Shown one piece after another: positions 37,305 through 46,150 of a stretch of 64,000 nt of DNA (the stretch's first letter is position 1; each line of letters opens with the position of its first letter). The DNA is from AP-16 sp963755055 (GTDB taxonomy: Bacteria; Pseudomonadota; Alphaproteobacteria; Rhizobiales; Xanthobacteraceae), in the NCBI GenBank assembly GCA_963755055.1, contig CAVWIS010000041.1, positions 195,861 to 259,860 of the forward strand, written 5' to 3'. The notes below the pieces were generated by a model. The model was given only the letters and a program-made list of their open reading frames with translations, was not told the DNA's origin and did no database searches. Made by a program: the position numbers and the translations under genes.

Positions 37305-38966
37305 GGTCGGGCCTGGCAGGCGTCCTGCAGCCACTGGCGGATCATCGCGACGGTCTCGTGCGGGTTGCGTTCGGCGAGCTCGCCGACCTTCTGCACCGAT
37401 TGGCGTGCACCTGGCCCTGCACCTGGGCCATGTCGATCATCTGCGACGTATGGCTGCTGATCGGCTCGGAGACCTCGATGGCGGCCGCCGCGGCCGCCCG
37501 CCGCACCGGGGAGCACGCCGCCGAGCATCGGGGCGGCGAGGGCGGCCGGCTTGACGGGGACGTCCGGCGTGATGATGCGGCGCACCAGCGGCCGCACCAC
37601 GAACAGCACGACGACGAGGCCGAGCAGCGCCATGACGACGAGCTCGACGCTGCGCATGACGTCGTCCTTGGTGAGCTGCGAACACCGACATCCAGCCGGT
37701 CGGCTCCTGGATCGGCAGCGACGGCTGCCTCGGCGAAGCGCAGGTTGACGACCTCGACCTGGTCGCCGCGCTTCTGGTCGAAGCCGATGGCGGTGCGCAC
37801 CAGCGCGGCGATGCGGTCGATCTCCTCCTTGCTGCGCGGCTGGTAGGTGACGTCGCCCTTGTCGTTCTTGGCGTAGGTGCCGTCGACCAGCACCGCGACC
37901 GAGATGCGCTTGATCCGCCCGCCCTCGGTCACCTCGGTCTTGGTGGTGCGGGAGATCTCGTAGTTGACGATCTCCTCGGACTTCTTGCTGCTGGTCGCGC
38001 GGCGGCGGCGGCGTCGGCGCGGGCGCTGCGGCGCGCCGGGCAGCTCGTTGCCGACCGTGACCGGACCTTCCGGCCGTTCGGCGGTCGCGCTCTGCTCTTC
38101 GCGGGTCTGGCTGGAGCGCAGCACGCGGCCTTCCGGGTCGAACTTGTCCGAACGTCTGGGTGATGCGGTTGAAGTCGAAGTCGGCGGTGAGCTGCACCCG
38201 CGCCCGGCCGGGGCCGACGATCCGAGGAGACGATGGCCTCGATCTGGTCGCGCAGGCGCTGCTCGTAGGCGGTCTGCCGCTCGTCGGCCGGCCGGCGACT
38301 GCGCGGCGTCGTCGCCCGCGCGCCGTCGGCGAGCAGGCGGCCGGCTCTCGTCGACCACCGACACCCGCTGCGGCTTCAGGCCGTTGACGGCGGCCGCCAC
38401 CAGGTGGCGGATCGCCCGCACCTGCTGGGCCTCCAGCGCTGCCGCGCACCTTCAGCACGATCGAGGCGGAGGGCTCGACCTTGTCGCGCGAGAACAGCGG
38501 GCGCTCCGGCAGCACCAGGTGCACGCGCGCGGCCTGCACCCGGTCGATGGCGCGGATGGTGCGCGCCAGCTCGCCTTCGAGCGCGCGCAGGTGATTGATG
38601 TTCTGCACGAAGCTGGTGGCGCCCGAGCGCGTCGGACTTGTCGAAGATCTCGTAGCCGATCGCCGCCGCCCTTGGGCAGGCCGCCCTCGGCGAGCTTCAT
38701 GCGCAGGCGCGTCACCCGATCCTTCGGCACCAGCACGATGGCGCCGTCGTTCTTGAGCTCGTAGGGGATGCCCTGGCGCTCCAGGTCCTTGATGATGGCG
38801 GCGGAGTCCTCGACCGACAGGTCGGTGAACAGCGGCGGTCATCTGCGGCGCGGTGACGCGCATGGATGAGAAATGCGAAGAAGCCGACGAGCGCCACGGT
38901 GACGGCCGCCATGGCGGCCAGGCGCGCCGCGCCCAGCGACCGGAAGAACTCGACGAGACCTTGCAC
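37305..38966 (-). CDS. fliF: Flagellar MS-ring protein FliF (multiply frameshifted)
   Basis: The MS-ring protein begins with GTG (38966): QGLVEFFRSLGAARLAAM, then a transmembrane helix (AAVTVALVGFFAFLI). Pieces in several frames follow the normal FliF order: LVPKDRVTRLRMKLAEGGLP, TSFVQNINHLRALEGELART, VHLVLPERPLFSRDKVEPSA, VQLTADFDFNRITQT, YEISRTTKTEVTEGGRIKRI and the second transmembrane region SVELVVMALLGLVVVLFVV. At least six frame changes occur; several are single extra bases. The exact stop is unclear, since the end (ETVAMIRQWLQDA) abuts the fliG start. Confidence 0.83.
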
Positions 38967-39313
38967 GGGAACTTGGCCCTTGCGATCCGGGGGCGCGATG
39001 CACCCACCCGGCAAGTTTTGCCCGGTTCATGGTTTCCATCCGGTTAACGGGGCGCCGATCCGCCCCGATATCGCCAACATGGTTGGCGCCCGGTAACTGC
39101 GCGCGTCCAACGGCGCGCCAATCCTCCCCCGGCACGGCGTCGCTGCGCCGTTGCGCGTTTCGCGATCCGCTTGCGGGGGGTGGAGCTCGGCTTGGTTTTC
39201 GGCGGGCTGCGCTCGGACCGCGGCAGCGTGACGACCGGCGGCGGAGCCGCACGGCACCACGCAGGCGTCGGGCATCGTCGGTCCGCCCGACGAGCCGATC
39301 GACGCCGCTCGGC
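38967..39313. other. Intergenic region upstream of fliF
   Basis: There is no supportable gene here. The stretch is the likely promoter region of the fliF-flhA run, because sciP, the next gene upstream, ends at 39314. I see no convincing sigma-54 or CtrA box; a lone GTTAAC lies near 39043. Confidence 0.5.
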
Positions 39314-39589
39314 TTACTGGCGGTACTGCTGAATGCGCGTGGTGCGCAGCCCGGCGAGGCCGTGACGGTCGATCGAATACTGCCAGGCGAGGAACTCCTC
39401 GACCGTCAGCGTGTAGCGACTGCAGGCCTCCTCGAGCGACAACAGCCCGCCACGGACGGCGGCAACCACCTCGGCCTTGCGCCGGATGACCCAGCGTTTG
39501 GTGCCGGGAGCGGGCAGATCCGCGATGGTGAGCGGACTGCCGTCGGGTCCGATGACATATTTAGCCCTCGGACGATGGGGCTCGGTCAT
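39314..39589 (-). CDS. sciP: CtrA inhibitor SciP (DUF1153)
   Basis: A 91-aa protein with the SciP/DUF1153 pattern: YVIGPDGSPLTIADLPAPG, TKRWVIRRKAEVVAAVRGG, LLSLEEACSRYTLTVEEFL and the ending GLAGLRTTRIQQYRQ. In Caulobacter SciP is a helix-turn-helix-like protein that binds CtrA at promoters and blocks its activation in swarmer cells, especially at flagellar genes. Here the gene lies between fliF and flgD, inside the regulon it would control. The ATG at 39589 is used; an in-frame GTG 12 bases upstream is possible. Confidence 0.93.
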   Translation of the reverse strand: MTEPHRPRAKYVIGPDGSPLTIADLPAPGTKRWVIRRKAEVVAAVRGGLLSLEEACSRYTLTVEEFLAWQYSIDRHGLAGLRTTRIQQYRQ

Positions 39590-39686
39590 AGGTACACTCA
39601 CACACTCGACTGACGAACTCGAGCAAAGGCTACGCGCTGCCGCTTAAAATTTACCTAAGCCGCGGCAGCAAATGGAAAATGAATTC

Positions 39687-40448
39687 CTAACAGAGTTTGA
39701 ATCCCGACCATCCGGCGGGCGCCGGCGGCGCCGTCCTCACAATCCCGTGCGCGACGATCTTCTTGATCTGGTTGAGCGGGTAGCTCTGCCCGCCGATCAA
39801 GAGAATGGGCGGATTTTGCGTGAGATCGATGCTGTCGACGACGCCCTGGACCTGGGTGGAGATCGCGACGTTCTGGCCGCTGGTGTCCTGCGCGGTGATC
39901 GTCATCGTGTAGGCGCCGGCCGGCAGGACGTTGCCCTGCCCGTCGCGGCCGTTCCAGTTGAAGGTCTGGGCGCCGGCCTGCACCGCCTGCGTCGCCGAGT
40001 AGACGGACTGGCCGGTCGCGTTGGCGATGGTCAGCGTCGCGGTGGCGGGCTTCTGCGCCGAGAAGGTCCAGCTCGCCTGGCCGTTGGCGAGCTGGGCGGT
40101 GTTGCCGTCGACCGTCACCGTCTGTCCGACGAATCCCAGCGCCGAGGTGCTCTGCGCCGTCTGCTGCATCGAGATCAGCGTGCCGAGCTGGGTGTTCATG
40201 TTGATCTGCTGCTCGACCGAGGAGAACTGCACCAGCTGCTGGGTGAACTGGTTGGTGTCGAGCGGATCGAGCGGATTCTGGTTCTTCAGCTGGATGGTCA
40301 GCAATTGCAGAAAGGTGTTGAAGTTGCCCGCGATGGTCGAGCCGCCGGTGACCGCGCTCGGCGCCGAGCCGGTCGACGAGGTCGCCGGGCTGATTGCCGC
40401 GGTGACCGGCGATGACGTGGTGGGGGCGGGTCCGACGACGGTGGTCAT
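39687..40448 (-). CDS. flgD: Flagellar hook assembly protein FlgD
   Basis: A 253-aa hook-cap protein. The conserved N-terminal export and cap segment is FNTFLQLLTIQLKNQNPLDP followed by LDTNQFTQQLVQFSSVEQQI. The C-terminal part has the FlgD Ig-like and tudor-like patterns (SVYSATQAVQAGAQTFNWNG, GNVLPAGAYTMTITAQD). It caps the growing hook. It starts 13 bases after fliK ends, so the two form one unit. Confidence 0.94.
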   Translation of the reverse strand: MTTVVGPAPTTSSPVTAAISPATSSTGSAPSAVTGGSTIAGNFNTFLQLLTIQLKNQNPLDPLDTNQFTQQLVQFSSVEQQINMNTQLGTLISMQQTAQSTSALGFVGQTVTVDGNTAQLANGQASWTFSAQKPATATLTIANATGQSVYSATQAVQAGAQTFNWNGRDGQGNVLPAGAYTMTITAQDTSGQNVAISTQVQGVVDSIDLTQNPPILLIGGQSYPLNQIKKIVAHGIVRTAPPAPAGWSGFKLC

Positions 40449-40461
40449 GAACGGATCTCCT

Positions 40462-42276
40462 TCAGACGCGGATATCGAGGCCGCTGCCGAGCCCGCCGAT
40501 GCGGCCGTAGCCGCGCAGCAGGGTGTCGACCGGGGGCAGTTCGGGATCGGGCAGGACGAGCCGGGCGACAGTCTGGCTGCCGTCGCGGGGCATATGATGG
40601 CCGCCCGCCAGCGACTGGTCGCGCAGCGAGAATTGCATGCCGCCGTCGTCGGTCTTGAGGCCCGCCGACTGCAATGCGCGCTCGAGCGTGGAGGCGTCGC
40701 GCCGCAACAGGTCGAGCGTCTCCGGCCGGTCGGCGGTCAGATGCGAGGTGACATGGCCGTTGCCGTCGAGGCTGAGCCGCACGTCGATGCGGCCGAGCTC
40801 GGGTGGATCCAGGCGAATCTCGAAATGCTGCTCCCCGTTCTGCGCCCGCGCGGCGATCTCCACCGCGAGCCCGGCGATCGGCACCGCGTGGTCGCTGGTG
40901 GTGGCCGCGTCTGCCGCCGCCGGCCACATCGTGGGCAGCGGCAGGCTCGCCGTCGTCGCGGCGAGATTGACGCTCGGCGCACCCGTCGCGCTGGTCTGAT
41001 TTGCTGCGGTCGCGCCCGCCCGCGGCGGCTCGCTGCCGATGTCGCTCGCCGTCGACTGCACGGCGCTCGCCGTCCGTCCCGCCGTTTCCGGGTCGGTCGG
41101 CGGCCTTGCGTCCGCCTGCGGGTTGTCGGCTGGCGGTGCGGTGGCCTGCCCGGAGGCGGTGGTCGGATCTGGGGTCGGCTGGGCGGCCCTCGGGATGGCG
41201 GAGGCGCGAGCAGGTCCTGCCGCCTTCGGCTTGGCGCTGTCCGGGCCGGTGCTCGCTGCGGCCTGCGGGGGCCGCGACGACGCGGCGTTCGCCTGGGCGG
41301 CGGCTGTCGGCGACGAGGTCCCATCCGCCTGCGTCCGGGCGTCCGGCGCGGGCGACGCGGAAGCCGGCGCAGCGGCCGTATCGGCGGGCGCATGGCCGTC
41401 CGCTGCGTCGGCCACCGCCCCGGTCACTTCCTGCGGGGGGGCGGATGCGGCCTGCGGTGCGGACGCGGATGCAGATGCGGACGCTGATGCTGATGACGCG
41501 GACGCGGACGCTGACGCTGACGCTGACGCGGAAGCTGATGCTGATGCTGATGCTGATGCGGCCTGCGCCTGCGCGGATCCAGCCACCGCGGACGTGGCCT
41601 CGGCGGACGCGGCCGGCGGGGGCGGAGCCTGCTCGGCCGGTGCCTGCACCGGCGCAGCGATCAATGTCGGATCGGGTGCCGGCGGCGGGCTGAGCTGCGC
41701 GGCGGTCGGATCGAGCGCCGCGGCATCGGCCTGTGCGGTCGCCGCCTGGTCGCTGATGTTGCTGTCGCTGGCCTTGCTCTCGTCGGTTTGGCTTCCGTCG
41801 GCCGGCGACGCGGTGTCGTCGTTCGCCGGGCTCTTGGCGTCCGCGGCGGTCGCATCGCTGGTCGCGTCGCCGGAGGCCGGCCCGGCATCGCCGGTCTGAC
41901 GTGCGTCGGATGCGGCGCGTCTCGTCCGGTCGCCTTGCGGCGCGTCTGCCGGGCTTGCCGCGCTGTTGCCGCCGTGTGCCGCCGTGCCGTTGCGATCGGC
42001 GTTTCTCGATAACCTGGCGTTGCGCGGATGGCTGTCGGCCTGGTCGCCGGCTTGCGCCCGGCTCGGCCGCGAATGGCGCAATCCCTCGTCGGCGTGCGGC
42101 GGCGCGTCGGACCGTGGGGCGCGGTCGGCCGCCGCATCGGCCGAATTGGCATGGAGCAGGGACTCGAACGCGCTCGCATGCTCGGCGGCGCCCTGTCCGG
42201 CCGATCGGGCCGGGGCGGGGTCGGAACGCTGCACCTGCGGGACGATGGTCGAATTGGCGGCGGCGACAGTGGACAC
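40462..42276 (-). CDS. fliK: Flagellar hook-length control protein FliK
   Basis: A 604-aa, very Ala/Pro/Ser/Asp-rich protein. The C-terminal domain has the hook-length signature: HFEIRLDPPELGRIDVRLSL, HVTSHLTADRPETLDLL and ERALQSAGLKTDDGGMQFSL. The long N-terminal half is disordered and includes a run of alternating Ser-Ala at about residues 236-272. FliK measures the hook and switches export specificity. The GTG at 42276 was chosen because AGAGG lies just upstream; an ATG at 42318 is also in frame. Confidence 0.88.
   Translation of the reverse strand: MSTVAAANSTIVPQVQRSDPAPARSAGQGAAEHASAFESLLHANSADAAADRAPRSDAPPHADEGLRHSRPSRAQAGDQADSHPRNARLSRNADRNGTAAHGGNSAASPADAPQGDRTRRAASDARQTGDAGPASGDATSDATAADAKSPANDDTASPADGSQTDESKASDSNISDQAATAQADAAALDPTAAQLSPPPAPDPTLIAAPVQAPAEQAPPPPAASAEATSAVAGSAQAQAASASASASASASASASASASASSASASASASASAPQAASAPPQEVTGAVADAADGHAPADTAAAPASASPAPDARTQADGTSSPTAAAQANAASSRPPQAAASTGPDSAKPKAAGPARASAIPRAAQPTPDPTTASGQATAPPADNPQADARPPTDPETAGRTASAVQSTASDIGSEPPRAGATAANQTSATGAPSVNLAATTASLPLPTMWPAAADAATTSDHAVPIAGLAVEIAARAQNGEQHFEIRLDPPELGRIDVRLSLDGNGHVTSHLTADRPETLDLLRRDASTLERALQSAGLKTDDGGMQFSLRDQSLAGGHHMPRDGSQTVARLVLPDPELPPVDTLLRGYGRIGGLGSGLDIRV
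41458..41568. repeat. Hexanucleotide (GCNGAY) low-complexity tract inside fliK
   Basis: About 18 near-copies of a 6-base unit (GCGGAC, GCTGAC, GCTGAT) run in a row. On the coding strand they give alternating Ser and Ala, with one break where two Ser codons meet. The tract lies in the disordered ruler part of FliK, so slippage here would lengthen or shorten the ruler in steps of two residues. Confidence 0.85.
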
Positions 42277-42609
42277 TTGGCGACCTCTTGGACGAACCGA
42301 AAAACCGACCACAGCCAAGTAGCAAGCCCCGGGCCATTCCCGAGCGCTCTGGAAAGCTTAGTATCGTCAATGGCTTGACGGGATGATGTGGCGCCGCCGC
42401 GAGTCCCGCCCGGCAGCGCCTGCAGTCCGCCCGGCAGGAACTGCCGGGCCTTGGCGGGGCTGGTGGCACGGCCGATGCGCCCGGCCGGTCATTGCGCCGG
42501 AAGGCTTACGCCTTATTATAAGGACGTCCGGGACGCCCCGGCCTGCCCGAAGCAGCGCCTGACCCGGGCAGGGAAACGTTTTTGGAGCGCGGCCTTCGCC
42601 GCAGCCACC
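42277..42609. other. Divergent promoter region of fliK and mnmA
   Basis: No gene is supported. The region must hold the promoters of fliK-flgD (minus) and mnmA (plus). An AT-rich near-palindrome CCTTATTATAAGG lies at about 42510-42522 and could be a -10-like element for mnmA, but no clear -35 box is seen. Confidence 0.45.
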
Positions 42610-43791
42610 ATGACCAACAGTCTCGATCTCGACCGGCGGCCCGAGGAGACCCGCGTGGTGGTGGCCATGTCGGGCGGCGTCGATTCGTCGGTCACCGCGG
42701 CGCTGCTCGCCGCCGAAGGCTACGACGTGGTGGGCGTGACGCTGCAGCTCTACGACCACGGCGCCGCCACCCACCGCAAGGGCGCCTGCTGTGCCGGCCA
42801 GGACATCTACGACGCCCGCCAGGTCGCCGAGCGCATCGGCATCCCGCATTACGTGCTCGATTACGAGACCCGCTTCAAGGAGGCGGTAATCGACCGTTTT
42901 GCCGAAAGCTACGTGGCGGGCGAGACGCCGGTGCCCTGCGTCGACTGCAACCAGGCGATCAAATTCCACGACCTCCTGGTCACCGCCCGCGAGCTCGGCG
43001 CCGACGTGCTGGCGACCGGCCATTACGTGGCGAGCCGAAAACTGCCGGACGGTTCCCGCGCCATGTTCCGCGCCCGCGACGCCGAGCGCGACCAGAGCTA
43101 TTTCCTGTTCGCCACCACCCGCGAGCAGCTCGAGCTGGTGCGCTTTCCGCTGGGCGATCTCGGAAAGGCCGAGGTGCGGGCGCTGGCGCGGCGCTTCGCC
43201 CTGCCGGTCGCCGACAAGCACGACAGCCAGGACATCTGCTTCGTGCCGTCCGGGCGCTACACCGACGTCATCGAGCGGCTGCGCCCGGGGGCCGCCGAGC
43301 CGGGCGACATCGTCGATGGGTCCGGCCGCGTGCTCGGGCGCCACAACGGCATCATCCATTTCACCGTCGGCCAGCGCCGCGGCCTCGGCATCGCGGCGGG
43401 TGCGCCGCTCTACGTGGTGCGGCTCGACGCGGCGAGCCGCCGCGTCGTGGTCGGCCCGCGCGAGGCGCTGACCACGCGGCGGCTGGCGCTCCGCGACGTC
43501 AACTGGCTGGGCGACGGCAGCATCGAGACGGCGCTCGGTCCCAGCCGCACCGAATGCTTCGTCAAGGTCCGCTCGACCCGGCCGCCGCAGCACGCCTGGC
43601 TCGCCCGCGGCGCCGACGGCATCGAGGTCGAGCTGGTCGACGGCGAGGACGGCGTGTCGCCCGGTCAGGCCTGCGTGCTCTACGACGCCGCCGACGGCCA
43701 GGCCCGGGTGCTCGGCGGCGGCTTCATCCGCCGCGCCGCCGAGACTTTCGAGCTGGAAGCGGCCCCGGCGATCGCCGAGGCCCGCGGCTGA
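42610..43791 (+). CDS. mnmA: tRNA-specific 2-thiouridylase MnmA
   Basis: A 393-aa PP-loop ATPase. The ATP loop is VVVAMSGGVDSSVTAALLAA. The two catalytic cysteines lie in GETPVPCVDCNQAIKFHDL and DKHDSQDICFVPSGRY, with RDQSYFLFATTREQ between them. MnmA puts sulfur on U34 of the tRNAs for Lys, Glu and Gln, taking it from an IscS/Tus-type relay. The ATG at 42610 fits the conserved N-terminus. Confidence 0.95.
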   Translation: MTNSLDLDRRPEETRVVVAMSGGVDSSVTAALLAAEGYDVVGVTLQLYDHGAATHRKGACCAGQDIYDARQVAERIGIPHYVLDYETRFKEAVIDRFAESYVAGETPVPCVDCNQAIKFHDLLVTARELGADVLATGHYVASRKLPDGSRAMFRARDAERDQSYFLFATTREQLELVRFPLGDLGKAEVRALARRFALPVADKHDSQDICFVPSGRYTDVIERLRPGAAEPGDIVDGSGRVLGRHNGIIHFTVGQRRGLGIAAGAPLYVVRLDAASRRVVVGPREALTTRRLALRDVNWLGDGSIETALGPSRTECFVKVRSTRPPQHAWLARGADGIEVELVDGEDGVSPGQACVLYDAADGQARVLGGGFIRRAAETFELEAAPAIAEARG

Positions 43792-43822
43792 CCGCAGGGC
43801 GGGTGCGGAGGGGGGCAGGGCA

Positions 43823-44515
43823 GTGGGGGACGACCTCGACAACAGTGCCATCGCCAAGGCCTATGCGGCGTGGGCGCCGGTCTACGACCTCGTCTTCGGC
43901 GCGGTGTTCGAGCGCGGCCGCCGCGCCGCCATCGCCGCCGCCGAGCGCCTCGGCGGACGAATCCTCGAGGTCGGCGTCGGCACCGGCATCTCGCTGCCGA
44001 CCTACCGGGCGACGAGCCGCATCGTCGGCGTCGACCTCTCCGAGCCGATGCTGCGCAAGGCGCAGGAGCGCGTGGCGGCGCAGGGCTGCCGCAACGTCGA
44101 CGGCCTCGCCGTCATGGACGCCCAGCGTCTCGGTTTCCCCGACGCGTTCTTCGACGTGGTGGTCGGCCAGTACGTCATCACCGTGGTGCCCGACCCCGAG
44201 GCGACGCTCGACGAGTTTTTGCGCGTGGTGCGGCCGGGCGGGGAAATCATCCTGGTCAATCATATCGGCGCGGAGGCGGGGCTGCGCCGCGCCTTCGAGC
44301 GCTGGTTCGCCCCCGTCGCCCGCCGCCTCGGCTGGCGGCCGGAATTCCCCTGGGGACGGCTCGCCCAGTGGGCCGAGGGCCGCCACGGCGTGCGTGTCGT
44401 CGAGCGCCGCCCGATGCCGCCGCTGGGCCATTTTTCGCTGATCCGCTTCGAGAAGGCGGCCGCCGGCGAGGCGGAGGACGCCGGGCGCCCGGAGCTGCGC
44501 GCCGGGCGGGGGTGA
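43823..44515 (+). CDS. pmtA: Class I SAM methyltransferase, phosphatidylethanolamine N-methyltransferase (PmtA) type
   Basis: A 230-aa methyltransferase. The SAM loop is GGRILEVGVGTGISLPTYR, followed by RIVGVDLSEPMLRKAQERV and a post-core motif (VVRPGGEIILVNHIGAEAG). The start AYAAWAPVYDLVFG and the end PPLGHFSLIRFEK resemble Rhodobacter-type PmtA, which methylates phosphatidylethanolamine to phosphatidylcholine. A UbiE-like role cannot be excluded. The start is GTG. The last 29 bases belong to a segment copied again at 45860. Confidence 0.8.
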   Translation: MGDDLDNSAIAKAYAAWAPVYDLVFGAVFERGRRAAIAAAERLGGRILEVGVGTGISLPTYRATSRIVGVDLSEPMLRKAQERVAAQGCRNVDGLAVMDAQRLGFPDAFFDVVVGQYVITVVPDPEATLDEFLRVVRPGGEIILVNHIGAEAGLRRAFERWFAPVARRLGWRPEFPWGRLAQWAEGRHGVRVVERRPMPPLGHFSLIRFEKAAAGEAEDAGRPELRAGRG

Positions 44516-44751
44516 CGGGAGGGCTTCGGGCGGGTCCCGCAGTCCTGGCGGGTGGCTTTGGCGGACGTGGGCCGGGCTTGCCTTGACAGCGTTTGGACCG
44601 GCTCCCTATATCGCGCGCTCCGGCACGGTCGGATCGAAAATATGCCGATCCGGCGCGGTGCCGAGACGAACGGCGGCGGAGTAGCTCAGTTGGTTAGAGC
44701 AGCGGAATCATAATCCGTGTGTCGGGGGTTCAAATCCCTCCTCCGCTACCA
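44487..44751. repeat. Direct repeat copy 1 containing tRNA-Met
   Basis: This 265-bp segment recurs, with small changes, at 45860-46123. It includes the last codons of the pmtA gene, the space before the tRNA (TTGACAGCGTTTGGACCGGC and the tRNA promoter area) and the whole tRNA. The copies start 1373 bases apart. Confidence 0.9.
44675..44751 (+). tRNA. tRNA-Met (anticodon CAU), copy 1
   Basis: A 77-base tRNA including an encoded CCA. The acceptor pairs GGCGGAG with CTCCGCT, the D arm is GCTCAGTTGGTTAGAGC, the anticodon loop ATCATAA has CAU at 44709-44711, and the T arm is GGGGGTTCAAATCCCTC. The layout matches elongator tRNA-Met of alphaproteobacteria. A CAU tRNA could also be tRNA-Ile2 if its C34 is lysidinylated, but the body resembles Met. 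Confidence 0.92.
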
Positions 44752-44794
44752 ACAAAATCAATAACTTAGCTGACTCCCTCAAATCCCTTAGGCA

Positions 44795-44923
44795 CTAATT
44801 AGGCATTCTTATCAGCCCCGCGAGCACCAGAGCGGATTTCATCGAATTGGTTTGGCATTCGTCGCACCAGCCGCGATCTTGGTCGGGCTCCATTTCGCAG
44901 GTGTAGTCACAGCCGTCATTCAT
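44795..44923 (-). CDS. Small zinc-ribbon-like protein (CxxC pairs)
   Basis: A 42-aa protein reading MNDGCDYTCEMEP, then GWCDECQTNSMKSALVLAGL and a short end. Two Cys pairs (C-x3-C and C-x2-C) could hold one zinc ion. The C-terminal MKSALVLAGLI motif is one I recall in small proteins beside tRNA genes in this order. No clear ribosome-binding site is visible, so expression is unsure. Confidence 0.5.
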   Translation of the reverse strand: MNDGCDYTCEMEPDQDRGWCDECQTNSMKSALVLAGLIRMPN

Positions 44924-45216
44924 GCAGATGGCAGGGGAGACCGCGTCGGAGAAGACAGTCTAGGCCATCTCTTCGAGCGAAGTGAACCTTCGATTTTCAA
45001 GGAGCTTCTCTAGCTTCGACATGTACTCCTCCTCGCTACCAGCGCTCGAGAATTCAGGCGGCGGAGTGCGAGGAGGAGGTATGTCAACATTGCATCAGAC
45101 TAGGTTGGCTCAGTACGCGATTTACACGCTCGAGCGGAATAGGATTCTGACGTGCAGTTTCTGAAATGGCGTGTGTTGCGTGCAATTGAGCGGCAACTTA
45201 CAGCAGGACGGTCAGG

Positions 45217-45540
45217 CTATTTGAGCGTTGCAATATAGGCGGCAAGATCTGCCGCTTCTGTCCGAGACAGTCCCATATCCGGCATCTTCGGATGCGGGTT
45301 GAGCAAAAACGAGGCGATCTTGGCGGGATCAAAGTCTGGCCTGCCCGCTATCGTCGCGAACGGTGGTGCCTCACTCGTAGGACCGCGATGGTTTGATGCA
45401 ACGACATGGCACGGTGAGCACCATTGGCGTGCGAGTCGTTCACCATTGCTTTGGTCGGCACCAAGTGCCGGTGCAATCGGCAAAAGAGCGGCAACTATAA
45501 GACACTCAAAGAGACAACCAAGTCTGCAGGGTCCAACCAT
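45217..45540 (-). CDS. Small periplasmic class I cytochrome c
   Basis: A 107-aa protein with a signal peptide (LGCLFECLIVAALLPIAPAL, cut after ALG). The mature part begins DQSNGERLARQWCSPCHVV, where CSPCH binds heme. The distal Met ligand is in NPHPKMPDMGLSRTEAADLA. It probably shuttles electrons in the periplasm. It lies in the AT-richer segment bracketed by the two tRNA repeats, 43 bases after a conserved small gene on the same strand. Confidence 0.85.
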   Translation of the reverse strand: MVGPCRLGCLFECLIVAALLPIAPALGADQSNGERLARQWCSPCHVVASNHRGPTSEAPPFATIAGRPDFDPAKIASFLLNPHPKMPDMGLSRTEAADLAAYIATLK

Positions 45541-45583
45541 TTGAGACGACCTCCATACATTTTGGCGGAAAATAAGATGTCCA

Positions 45584-45772
45584 CTACTCAGGCCAGTCAC
45601 GCCAATGTGTTGGATGGACGTCGACCGTAATGTTAGTCTCCGCGTGTATCCAACAATCCTCAATTCGGCAGCAAGGAAAAACGAGAGGATGAAGACCGTC
45701 CTTATCGAAAACAGCCAAGTGCACTCGTCGGTCGGTAGGCACCGAACTGATTAATGCAATAAAATGCCACAT
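45584..45772 (-). CDS. Small conserved protein of unknown function
   Basis: A 62-aa protein with a compact beta-rich pattern: TDRRVHLAVFDKDGLHPLVF, then PCCRIEDCWIHAE and the ending VDVHPTHWRDWPE. I recall small proteins ending in a similar PTHWR-W motif in Hyphomicrobiales. No ribosome-binding site is obvious. It precedes the cytochrome c gene. Confidence 0.5.
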   Translation of the reverse strand: MWHFIALISSVPTDRRVHLAVFDKDGLHPLVFPCCRIEDCWIHAETNITVDVHPTHWRDWPE

Positions 45773-45859
45773 TGAAAACGTTAGACCTGATTTAAAGCCT
45801 TCGACATTGATCTAGCTCAATCAGGGTTCACCGCGCGGCAGCGGCGTTAGCGCTCGTAG

Positions 45860-46123
45860 CCCGGAGCTGCGCGCCGGGCGGGCGTGACGGCGGGCTTTCG
45901 GCGCATCCGGCGGGTGCCGCCGGGTGGCTTTGGCGGACGCGGGCCGGGCTTGCCTTGACAGCGTTTGGACCGGCTCCCTATATCGCGCGCTCCGGCACGG
46001 TCGGATCGAAAATATGCCGATCCGGCGCGGTGCCGAGACGAACGGCGGCGGAGTAGCTCAGTTGGTCAGAGCAGCGGAATCATAATCCGTGTGTCGGGGG
46101 TTCAAATCCCTCCTCCGCTACCA
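45860..46123. repeat. Direct repeat copy 2 containing tRNA-Met
   Basis: A 264-bp copy of 44487-44751. It opens with the same bases that encode the end of PmtA, but here they are not attached to any coding frame, so this copy is the secondary one. Divergence is concentrated upstream of the tRNA; the last 150 bases are almost identical. Confidence 0.9.
46047..46123 (+). tRNA. tRNA-Met (anticodon CAU), copy 2
   Basis: The same as copy 1 except for one T-to-C change in the D loop (GGTCAGAGC in place of GGTTAGAGC), which does not break a stem. CCA is encoded. Both copies look functional. Confidence 0.92.
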
Positions 46124-46150
46124 AGCCTGGATCTTTGAGGAGTCCAGGGA

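Noticed and set aside
41039..41899. Plus-strand frame encoding long Asp-Ala runs over fliK
   Set aside because: It reads the hexanucleotide tract on the wrong strand; the fliK C-terminal domain on the minus strand is clear.
45065..45164. A 27-aa peptide after AGGAGGAGGT
   Set aside because: The spacing to the ATG is too short, and the peptide has no recognisable pattern; it could be chance.
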